A DNA stretch of 19,394 bases from an uncultured bacterium (lineage in GTDB: Bacteria > Verrucomicrobiota > Kiritimatiellia > RFP12 > UBA1067): assembly GCA_902779075.1 (NCBI GenBank), contig CACZAK010000080.1:1-19394 (forward strand). The letters are read 5' to 3'. Made by a program: the position numbers and the translations under genes. This document shows positions 14,706 through 19,394 of this stretch, piece after piece. The notes under the pieces were generated by a model, which saw only the letters and a program-made list of their open reading frames with translations, was not told where the DNA came from and made no database searches. Numbering within the stretch: the first letter of the stretch is position 1; each line of letters starts with the position of its first letter.

Positions 14706-14984
14706 TCAGGTGCGGTTCTTCCGGGCATAATGAAAGTAGAGCGCGAGGTCGGTCGCGACAAGCGCCGTATCGGCCAGGTACACCCAAGTCACCCAGCTTC
14801 GGTCACTGATGAGGTGACTCGCGATGCCAAAGAGGTACCCTACGATCACGATGATCTCAAACATCGGGCTTTTGCCGTCGACGCGCTTTGCGCGGAGGGT
14901 CTTGGCGATCGCGAACGGCCAGGAAAAGCCGAAGCAGAAGAGCATCGCGAATTCTAGAATGCGTGGAAGGGTGTCGGGATTCAT
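14706..14984 (-). CDS. Small membrane protein, PQ-loop/SemiSWEET-like
   Basis: This 92-residue protein has three predicted membrane segments: ILEFAMLFCFGFSWPFAIA, FEIIVIVGYLFGIASHL and WVYLADTALVATDLALYFH. The layout resembles the half-transporter PQ-loop family (SemiSWEET): the FSWPFAIAKTLRAKRVDGKS segment aligns by eye with the usual LPQ...K.T..IS loop, followed by a GY.FGI helix and a final D/N helix. This is a topological resemblance, not proof; substrate and oligomer state are unknown. The ATG at 14984 overlaps the stop of the upstream polyferredoxin gene (ATGA), giving tight translational coupling and choosing this start over the longer open frame. A role in the DUF362/polyferredoxin operon is inferred from that coupling only. 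Confidence 0.7.
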   Translation of the reverse strand: MNPDTLPRILEFAMLFCFGFSWPFAIAKTLRAKRVDGKSPMFEIIVIVGYLFGIASHLISDRSWVTWVYLADTALVATDLALYFHYARKNRT

Positions 14985-16219
14985 CTTGTCTGTGGCTTGC
15001 CTTTCGCCTTTAGCGGCTTGACGACTATGGCGATGGGGTCGGCCGGGCAGTTGCTTTCGCAAGCGCCGCAGCCGCGGCATTTCTTCTCGTCGATGACGGG
15101 ACAGCTCACACCGTCGTGTTCCTCCACCTTGACGGCCTTGTAGGGACAGTATTCGTCGCAAACGACGCAATACTCGTGGTTCTCCCACGCGAGGCACTTC
15201 TTGCGGTCAATCACGGCGATGCCGATCGGGGTCGCGTGTTTATGCTCCACAGTGAGCGGACGCAGCGCGCCCGTGGGGCACACCTGCGTGCAGGCGACGC
15301 AGTCCTGGAAGCAGTACTGCTCCTGGTCGGCGTTGCGGCTACGCAGCTGGAGCGCGGGCGTGAACAGGCCCTCGATGCCGCTGTCACCCAGGTCGGGCTG
15401 AATCAACTGGTAAGGACATGCCTTCATGCAGTTGCCGCACCGTGCGCAGAGTGCGTTGAAGCGCTCCAGATCGGCTCCGGGCGGACGGATGGCGTCGCGT
15501 CCCTTCGCGCCGACCGCATGCCGCACGGCGATGCTCGCGGCGGCTGCGGGGATGGCCGCCAGCACGGTACGGCGCGTGGCTCCGACGACGGAGAGGGCGG
15601 ACTGCTCCGGCGTGCCGTCCGCAGTCTTAGCCTTGCGGCGGCAGAGCTGCGCAATCGTCTCCTGCAGGCCGCCGAGCGGACACAGCCGGTGGCACCAGAT
15701 GTTCGGCACGGCGATGCTTGCGAGGAGAACCAGCACGAACCCGATGCCCGTACCGGCCGAGGCGATTGCAAGCGGCTCGCGCCAGGCGGCGAAGAAGCCG
15801 TTGAAGATGCACAGCGGGTCACACCAGATTAGGAGCGGATAGCCGCAGGCCGCCGACACGGCAATCACGAGCGCGAGCGCCTTGTTGACCATGGGCACGC
15901 GCCGGACGAGCCCCTTGCCCCACGGATTCAGTTTCCCGGCCGTCTCCGAGAGGAAGCCCATCGGGCAGAGGTGCCAGCAGAAGAACCTCCCTTTGAATGC
16001 GGCGAGCACTAGGAGCGGGATGCCGAGCAGCATGAGCCAGCCCAGCCACGCCCGCGTCGCCAACGCGCCGAAGAGGCTCAGGATCGGACTGAGACGCGGA
16101 AGGATCGAGGCGAGTTCGGGGTGTGATTCGGGGACGTACCCCAACGCGAGGACTGCGGCGGCCGCTGCAATCAGCAGTCGCCAGATGTTGCGCCTCAACC
16201 ACTTCATGGCGGCTTTCAT
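14981..16219 (-). CDS. Membrane polyferredoxin, NapH-like and NapG/MauM-like fusion
   Basis: A 412-residue electron-transfer protein. The N-terminal half (1-235) resembles NapH: several membrane helices and two NapH-type cysteine signatures, CWHLCPMG (81-88) and CHRLCPLGG (176-184). The second half (about 250-400) resembles NapG/MauM ferredoxins, with four cysteine clusters: C258-C268 (CARCGNCMKACP), C303-C314, C351-C358 (CVVCDEYCP) and C381-C391 (CRGCGACESNCP), enough for about four 4Fe-4S centres. At the junction, GATRRTVLAAIPAAAASIAV (213-232) looks like a NapG Tat signal turned internal, as expected if two genes were fused. No nap nitrate reductase is nearby, so it probably moves electrons for the DUF362 partner. 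The ATG at 16219 lies 2 nt after the DUF362 stop, with GAGG 7 nt upstream; 16207 is an alternative start. Confidence 0.85.
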   Translation of the reverse strand: MKAAMKWLRRNIWRLLIAAAAAVLALGYVPESHPELASILPRLSPILSLFGALATRAWLGWLMLLGIPLLVLAAFKGRFFCWHLCPMGFLSETAGKLNPWGKGLVRRVPMVNKALALVIAVSAACGYPLLIWCDPLCIFNGFFAAWREPLAIASAGTGIGFVLVLLASIAVPNIWCHRLCPLGGLQETIAQLCRRKAKTADGTPEQSALSVVGATRRTVLAAIPAAAASIAVRHAVGAKGRDAIRPPGADLERFNALCARCGNCMKACPYQLIQPDLGDSGIEGLFTPALQLRSRNADQEQYCFQDCVACTQVCPTGALRPLTVEHKHATPIGIAVIDRKKCLAWENHEYCVVCDEYCPYKAVKVEEHDGVSCPVIDEKKCRGCGACESNCPADPIAIVVKPLKAKGKPQTR

Positions 16220-16221
16220 CC

Positions 16222-17151
16222 TTAAACCTCGACGCGCTCGACGTCAATCTTCGAGAGATCGGCGCAACCAACGCCTAGTTCGGCCGCAAGCTTGATGTGC
16301 GGCACGTCCTCGGGGGTCTTCTTGAAGAGCGAGGCGGCGTATGTATCGGCAGCGACGGGATCTGTGGCGAAGATGATCTCGTGGGGATGCGCCAGCTTGC
16401 CGGGACCCTGCGGGCCGTGGTCGAGCATGATGCGCGTCGCGTCGATCACGATGAGTGTGGGTTTGAGGAAGGTGCTGAAGTCGGCGATGCACTGGTGGAG
16501 CCCGTTGCGGTGCCACGACCGGCGCGTCTTGTTGTCCACCGCGCCCATCCAGTTCTTCATCGAGAGGGTGAGCGTGGCGCCGCTGTGGTGCTTGGCAACG
16601 GGCATGTTCACGAGGCAGTCCGCCTCGATGAGGTCGCGCGTGACCTTGGCCTTCTGGCAGATTTTCCCCTTGGGCACGTCCACTTCCTTGTATTCGGCGG
16701 GCTTGGGACGGTAGAGTTTCGCCGAAGTCCCCTCAATCGCGTCGTTCGCGCCGCTGACCTTGAAAGTCATCTTCTCGGGCTGGCACGTGTTCTCGGGGAT
16801 GAGGATCTGCTTCACCTTGCAGGTCTCCGCGCCCTTGATGACGGCGCGCAGGATGTCGGGGTGCGTGTTGCCGCCCTGTTCGGGGGTGGAGTTCCAGGCG
16901 AGGTTCGGCTTGAGCGCCACTTTGGCTCCGGGCTTGAAGAACTTGTCCCATCCGCCCATCTTCGCCATGCCGGCCTCGACCATCTTTGCGAGGTTCGTGC
17001 CGTGCACGACGACGATCTTCGTCTTTTTTTCGTCCGCCAGCGTTTCCGCTGGCACGATTGCCGCTGCCGCCACGGCGGCTCCGGCCTTGAGGAACGTGCG
17101 CCGCTTGAGGTTGGCGGGCTTGCTAGTGACTTTGCTGTTTTTACTTTTCAT
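16222..17151 (-). CDS. Tat-exported DUF362-family protein
   Basis: The 309-residue protein begins with a twin-arginine signal (LKRRTFLKAGAAVAAAAIVP, about 15-34, with a likely cut near ETLADE), so it folds in the cytoplasm and is exported, often a sign of a cofactor. The mature part fits DUF362: KIVVVHGTN, VALKPNLAWNSTPEQGGNTH, ADCLVNMPVAKHHSGATLTLS then MKNWMGAVDNKTR, CIADFSTFLKPTLIVIDATR, and an ATDPVAADTYAASLF segment. DUF362 proteins have no firmly assigned reaction and commonly sit beside ferredoxin-like genes, as here. The ATG at 17151 follows AAGGAG by 8 nt and an extended -10 (TGGTATACT) at about 17186. It leads the minus-strand operon with the polyferredoxin. The family is confident and the function is unknown. 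Confidence 0.9.
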   Translation of the reverse strand: MKSKNSKVTSKPANLKRRTFLKAGAAVAAAAIVPAETLADEKKTKIVVVHGTNLAKMVEAGMAKMGGWDKFFKPGAKVALKPNLAWNSTPEQGGNTHPDILRAVIKGAETCKVKQILIPENTCQPEKMTFKVSGANDAIEGTSAKLYRPKPAEYKEVDVPKGKICQKAKVTRDLIEADCLVNMPVAKHHSGATLTLSMKNWMGAVDNKTRRSWHRNGLHQCIADFSTFLKPTLIVIDATRIMLDHGPQGPGKLAHPHEIIFATDPVAADTYAASLFKKTPEDVPHIKLAAELGVGCADLSKIDVERVEV

Positions 17152-17180
17152 GTTAAATCTCCTTGGAGCGAATGGCGAAC

Positions 17181-17189
17181 AGTATACCA
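17181..17189 (-). promoter_or_regulatory. Extended -10 promoter of the DUF362 operon
   Basis: On the minus strand TGGTATACT (17189-17181) is an extended -10. The predicted transcript start near 17174 leaves a leader of about 23 nt including AAGGAG. No good -35 is visible at 17-18 bp. Confidence 0.55.
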
Positions 17190-17257
17190 TAAAATTCCGC
17201 GTAAGCGGTCAGTGAAATGCAGGCGTGACCATGTTGGCAACGCAACTGCTTCTATTA

Positions 17258-17330
17258 AAGGATACGCGCGCGCGTCCTTAGAATCGATTGCACGTGATTC
17301 CGCGCCGTAATCTCACGCAGAGGCGCGGAA
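17258..17330. repeat. Two GC-rich hairpins
   Basis: AAGG (17258-17261) and CCTT (17276-17279) flank a self-complementary alternating tract ACGCGCGCGCGT (17264-17275), a possible Z-DNA or cruciform site. Next, TTCCGCGCC (17298-17306) and GGCGCGGAA (17322-17330) form a perfect 9-bp stem with a 15-nt loop. Neither is followed by a T-run on the plus strand. Confidence 0.6.
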
Positions 17331-17411
17331 ATACAAGGCCGACCCGAACAGTAGTATTACGGCATCGCTAAATCCGTCAAGGAAGAGCTTCCAATCACTG
17401 TCTGTGATCCG

Positions 17412-17496
17412 TGACACCTAGGTGTCAGGGGTTGTGACACCTAGGTGTCACTGGGTATGACACCTAGGTGTCATAGGTTGTGACACCTAGGTGTCA
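17412..17496. repeat. Four perfect 16-bp palindromes in a 23-bp-period array
   Basis: The self-complementary TGACACCTAGGTGTCA occurs at 17412-17427, 17435-17450, 17458-17473 and 17481-17496, all identical. The start-to-start distance is exactly 23 bp and the 7-bp spacers differ (GGGGTTG, CTGGGTA, TAGGTTG). Identity confined to the palindromes suggests selection on the site or recent spread by copying. It could be a multi-site operator, a partition or replication-type binding array, or a nuclease or transposon target. No recognised protein in the window obviously binds it. Confidence 0.97.
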
Positions 17497-17593
17497 CAAA
17501 TCGGCGCTCTAAAGGTCATAACAAACAGGAAAGCAGTTCAAGGGCAAAGCATGGGAAATAAACCTAAATCGAAGTTGGATTTCAGTTTTTAGC

Positions 17594-17620
17594 CACAAAG
17601 AACGCAAAGGTCGCAAAGTG
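17594..17620 (+). repeat. Three degenerate 9-nt tandem repeats
   Basis: CACAAAGAA, CGCAAAGGT and CGCAAAGTG lie end to end at 17594-17602, 17603-17611 and 17612-17620, immediately before the G-tract array. The pattern resembles degenerate CACAAAG/CGCAAAG intergenic repeats seen in various bacterial genomes; its role is unknown. Confidence 0.6.
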
Positions 17621-17629
17621 CATTACAAA

Positions 17630-17700
17630 GGGGGAATTGGGAATGGGGAATTGGGAATTGGGGAGTGGGGAATGGGGAATGGGGAATTGGGAATGGGGGG
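17630..17700 (+). repeat. G-tract array, potential G-quadruplex
   Basis: Ten runs of 3-6 G are separated by 3-4 nt loops (AATT, AAT, AGT) over 71 bp, all on the plus strand. This far exceeds the four tracts needed for one intramolecular G-quadruplex and could allow two. The degenerate unit is GGGGAATTGGGAAT-like. Confidence 0.9.
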
Positions 17701-17720
17701 ATTGCGAATAATCCAGACCT

Positions 17721-17854
17721 ATAACTTCATTGTGAATTCTCTTAGTTACTTTCGCTCTATTGGGAGTTTCGGAGTTTTGGAGGATGGGAGAAGTTGTAAC
17801 TCTCCTTATCTCCGAGGCTCCCAATCTCCCAATAGCGAAAGCAATCAAAGTTAT
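17721..17854. repeat. Large imperfect inverted repeat (~134 bp)
   Basis: The outer arms ATAACTT (17721-17727) and AAGTTAT (17848-17854) are complementary. Inside, CTTTCGCT (17749-17756) pairs with AGCGAAAG (17834-17841). ATTGGGAGTTTCGGAG (17759-17774) can pair, with two G-U wobbles, with the segment CTCCGAGGCTCCCAAT (17810-17825). CTCCCAAT is itself duplicated in the right arm. It could be a folded RNA, a MITE-like element or a recombination relic. No transposase is adjacent. Confidence 0.65.
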
Positions 17855-17962
17855 CCTCGTGCTCATTCCTACGTGAAGTGTAGGCAGCGGGCTACACGGC
17901 CAAAAATGGATACGCAGATGAGTGACCGAATACGACCGAATACTTGGCAACACGTTTTGCAA

Positions 17963-17991
17963 TTGCGCTCTACGCGGCGATGTGGTAGAAT
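17963..17991 (+). promoter_or_regulatory. Extended -10 promoter abutting a 38-aa ORF
   Basis: TTGCGC (17963-17968) is 17 bp from TAGAAT (17986-17991), which is preceded by TGG. The predicted transcript start at 17998 is the A of an ATG, as at murF. Confidence 0.5.
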
Positions 17992-17997
17992 ACCGGC

Positions 17998-18114
17998 ATG
18001 ATAAAAAAGAGCTCCCAGAACGGTGTGAAACTGTCGGCGCTTCCGATGGGTAACAGCAACTGGGCGAGGTGTCTCGCCGAGCCGCTTGAGCAAATAATCC
18101 ACGCGAAAACCTGA
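17998..18114 (+). CDS. Small 38-aa ORF, possibly leaderless
   Basis: Reads MIKKSSQNGVKLSALPMGNS with a further 18 residues, ending IIHAKT and TGA at 18112-18114. No family is recognised, and there is no signal peptide or membrane segment. The only support is the promoter -10 ending 6 nt before the ATG, the same arrangement as at murF and at the right edge. It may be a real small protein or the surviving start of a decayed gene. The next gene begins 47 nt later with its own ribosome site. Confidence 0.35.
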   Translation: MIKKSSQNGVKLSALPMGNSNWARCLAEPLEQIIHAKT

Positions 18115-18161
18115 GAGTTCCATTGATATCTCTATAAAAAATTGAGAAAGGAGTTGATGAC

Positions 18162-18548
18162 ATGGGCGATTCAAATTGGATGGAGCATTTTCATCCACAA
18201 GTCCCCGGCGATGACGAGTGGTTGGAGGGGATGCGCTGCCTGTATGGATCCGGCGAAGATGGACACGTGCCGGACTTCGAAGGCGCCCGTGAGCATTTCA
18301 TGAATGGCGTGAAGCTGGGAAACCTTTCGTGCGTATATAAGATGGCGACGCTTTGCGAGGACGATGTCGAAGACCCGCAGCGATTTGCCAAAGGCCGTGA
18401 CTGGCGCGCGAAGGCGATGGCGTTGGAACGCAAGGAGCAGGACTGGATGGACTGGACTTGGGAACGTACGGTTTTGCAGTTTGGCGACTATTCGCAGATA
18501 AGGCAATTCTATGAAGAACTTGGAAAGGAGGCATGTGCCCCAAAATGA
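18162..18548 (+). CDS. Small Sel1-like repeat protein, function unknown
   Basis: The 128-residue soluble protein is acidic and tryptophan-rich. Residues about 24-85 fit one to two degenerate Sel1/TPR-like repeats: GMRCLYGSGEDGHVPDFEGA then REHFMNGVKLGNLSCVYKMATL and a second D..RFAKGRDWRAKAMALE. Sel1 repeats mediate protein-protein contacts. The start is backed by AAAGGAG 8-9 nt before the ATG. The stop overlaps the next ATG (ATGA at 18545-18548), so it is translationally coupled to the RFGD-family gene. Composition is less GC-rich than the murF-serC block, hinting at accessory DNA. A partner or immunity-type role is conceivable but unproven. Confidence 0.7.
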   Translation: MGDSNWMEHFHPQVPGDDEWLEGMRCLYGSGEDGHVPDFEGAREHFMNGVKLGNLSCVYKMATLCEDDVEDPQRFAKGRDWRAKAMALERKEQDWMDWTWERTVLQFGDYSQIRQFYEELGKEACAPK

Positions 18549-18803
18549 AATTTATCAGATTTGGCGACTTGAAGGCTCTTAAGCAAAGGCATTACGAGAA
18601 AATCCCGGACGCTTCGGAGTATGCGAATGCCCCGCCACGTCAAAGGGGTTTCTTCGCCTTAAGCCTACGGTAAGCAACGGGCATTACGTGGCAACGCCAA
18701 GGCAAGCCTTTTCGGTGGCCCGAATTGCCCCAACGCGGAAATCACCATCGAGGGCATGTATGAGACATTTTTTGACGAGGATGACATCAAGAAAATCACG
18801 TGA
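18545..18803 (+). pseudogene. Frameshifted 'RFGD' family gene, first tandem copy
   Basis: An ATG overlapping the previous stop begins MKFIRFGDLKALKQRHYEKI and reads to QRGFFALSLR before TAA at 18671-18673 (42 aa). A +1 shift at about 18662 opens a frame from 18663 to TGA at 18801 (AYGKQRALRGN ... IEGMYETFFDEDDIKKIT). The first 40 residues resemble the start of the next gene (MKFVRFGDMKAFEQKLHRAC, PPRRKGFFAFPY), so this looks like a paralogue broken by a single base change. The second half has no visible counterpart in the paralogue. The family is not recognised. It could alternatively be two tiny real ORFs or a sequencing error. Confidence 0.6.
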
Positions 18804-18863
18804 TTGATATCGAATGATGATCCTGAAGAGAAAGCGGCAAGAATGAAACGAATTAAGCGAGGA

Positions 18864-19322
18864 ATGAAGTTTGTCCGTTTTGGTGACATGAAGGCGTTTG
18901 AGCAGAAACTCCACAGAGCATGTCCGAACATCGATCAGTCGCCACATCGTCCGCCAAGGCGAAAAGGGTTCTTTGCTTTCCCGTATGCATTCTTCGACCG
19001 ATTTTACATCATTTGCCGACCGGCGAGCGAAATCCATTCCCAGATGTCGTATCTACGGGATGGGCACGGGCGAAAGATGACAGATACGGCCTTGTGGGAA
19101 CTTTCAAAGACGGAATATGAACGCAATACAATAAACGGTCGAATGGAACCTAAGGCAATCCAAAAGATGATGGACAACGAGCTCTTGAGGAGCCTGAATC
19201 TCCCGAAGCAACCGATTGTCCGCGAGAAGAAGCCTTCGTGGGTATGCGTCATGGCAGACCCGACCCATCCTCCGCGCATTGCCATCGACGGGGGACTAAG
19301 TCGTCACTCAAAAATAACTTGA
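18864..19322 (+). CDS. 'RFGD' family protein of unknown function, second tandem copy
   Basis: The 152-residue soluble protein begins MKFVRFGDMKAFEQKLHRAC and continues with RPPRRKGFFAFPYAFFDRFY (about 32-51), SYLRDGHGRKMTD and KKPSWVCVMADPTHPP near the end. I recognise no named domain. The combination of a short R-[FY]-G-D opening with a P..RKG[FI][FY]AFP motif recurs, from memory, in small hypothetical proteins of gut bacteria. I set the start at 18864 by alignment with the upstream copy; in-frame starts at 18843 (ATG) and 18804 (TTG, right after the previous TGA) would add 7 or 20 residues. GCGAGGA lies just before the ATG. It is the intact member of a tandem pair, with a lower GC than the window's core genes. 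Confidence 0.65.
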   Translation: MKFVRFGDMKAFEQKLHRACPNIDQSPHRPPRRKGFFAFPYAFFDRFYIICRPASEIHSQMSYLRDGHGRKMTDTALWELSKTEYERNTINGRMEPKAIQKMMDNELLRSLNLPKQPIVREKKPSWVCVMADPTHPPRIAIDGGLSRHSKIT

Positions 19323-19355
19323 ACACTAAACGACATTCCGAACTCCGATCCGTGC

Positions 19356-19361
19356 TATAAT
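19356..19361 (+). promoter_or_regulatory. Extended -10 before the right-edge gene
   Basis: TGCTATAAT ends at 19361, and the ATG at 19369 follows after ATGGGGC. The predicted transcript start at 19368 makes the message nearly leaderless. No Shine-Dalgarno sequence or strong -35 is visible. Confidence 0.55.
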
Positions 19362-19368
19362 ATGGGGC

Positions 19369-19394
19369 ATGGAAACTACAGAAAAGACGGTTGG
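19369..19394 (+). CDS. Start of a gene running off the right edge
   Basis: An ATG directly downstream of a perfect extended -10 opens METTEKTV and remains open to the edge. Only eight codons are visible, so no family can be named. Support comes from the promoter-start arrangement shared with murF. Confidence 0.4.

Larger units (their letters stand above)
17152..17997. other. 846-bp gene-poor region with several structured repeats
   Basis: I find no convincing protein gene here. It holds the DUF362 promoter, two GC-rich inverted repeats (17258-17330), a four-copy palindrome array (17412-17496), a short 9-nt repeat (17594-17620), a G-tract array (17630-17700) and a large imperfect inverted repeat (17721-17854), each listed separately. 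The open frames crossing 17582-18163 on both strands only translate the G-tract repeat into NSQFPIP-like low complexity. Confidence 0.75.

Noticed and set aside
16297..17310. 337-codon open frame opposite the DUF362 gene
   Set aside because: Composition artefact of a GC-rich strand antisense to a gene with Tat signal and conserved motifs.
17412..17496. CRISPR-like array
   Set aside because: Repeats are perfect 16-bp palindromes with 7-bp spacers; CRISPR repeats are longer with spacers of about 26-40 bp, and no cas genes are present.
17582..18163. Open frames across the G-tract repeat on both strands
   Set aside because: They only translate the repeat into NSQFPIP-like low complexity and lack a supported start or ribosome site.
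18030..18185. MGNSNW in the 38-aa ORF versus MGDSNW at the start of the Sel1-like gene, as a duplication
   Set aside because: The six-residue similarity is not sustained at DNA or protein level beyond that point, so chance is likelier.
1..19394. tRNA, rRNA, transposase or integrase genes
   Set aside because: None recognised by eye on either strand; no terminal inverted repeats with a transposase frame were found.

Overview
The window looks like a chromosomal segment of an anaerobic, GC-rich bacterium, probably from the PVC superphylum (Kiritimatiellota or Verrucomicrobiota-like, possibly gut or rumen associated). The anaerobic lifestyle is read from an indolepyruvate ferredoxin oxidoreductase, a radical SAM enzyme and a polyferredoxin. 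The taxonomic guess rests on general impression (high GC, fragmented dcw cluster, DUF362/polyferredoxin module, structured intergenic repeats) and no marker gene here proves it.

Layout. (1) 1-2127, minus strand: a catabolic pair, an iron-dependent lactaldehyde-reductase-like alcohol dehydrogenase (fucO-like, broken by an exact 38-bp tandem duplication) followed by iorA, which runs off the left edge. (2) 2280-7622, plus strand, divergent from it: a compact NAD-salvage and NAD-derivative cluster: nicotinate phosphoribosyltransferase (pncB), nicotinamidase-like cysteine hydrolase (pncA), a NADAR-domain protein, a fused HemN/HemW-like radical SAM-Nudix enzyme, and a SAM-dependent methyltransferase that appears AT-richer and has its own promoter. 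This is the best candidate for an undescribed system in the window. (3) 7679-13737, plus strand: a cell-wall block murF-murD-LysM lipoprotein-ftsW with 4-nt overlaps, then serC from its own promoter. mraY, murG and murC are absent from the expected places, and MurD is about 40 residues shorter than usual in its central domain. (4) 13754-17151, minus strand: a Tat-exported DUF362 protein, a NapH/NapG-like fused membrane polyferredoxin, a small PQ-loop-like membrane protein and a coiled-coil protein. (5) 17152-17997: a gene-poor stretch full of structure: GC-rich hairpins, four perfect 16-bp palindromes at an exact 23-bp period, a G-tract array able to form G-quadruplexes, and a ~134-bp imperfect inverted repeat. 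(6) 17998-19394, plus strand: small unassigned genes, including a Sel1-like protein and two tandem, N-terminally related 'RFGD' proteins, the first of which is frameshifted.

A theme across the window is the promoter style. Six independently placed candidate promoters carry an extended -10 (TG, one base, then TAnnnT) with weak or absent -35 boxes, and three of them lie only 6-7 nt from an ATG, so the transcripts may be leaderless (murF, a 38-aa ORF, and the gene entering at the right edge).
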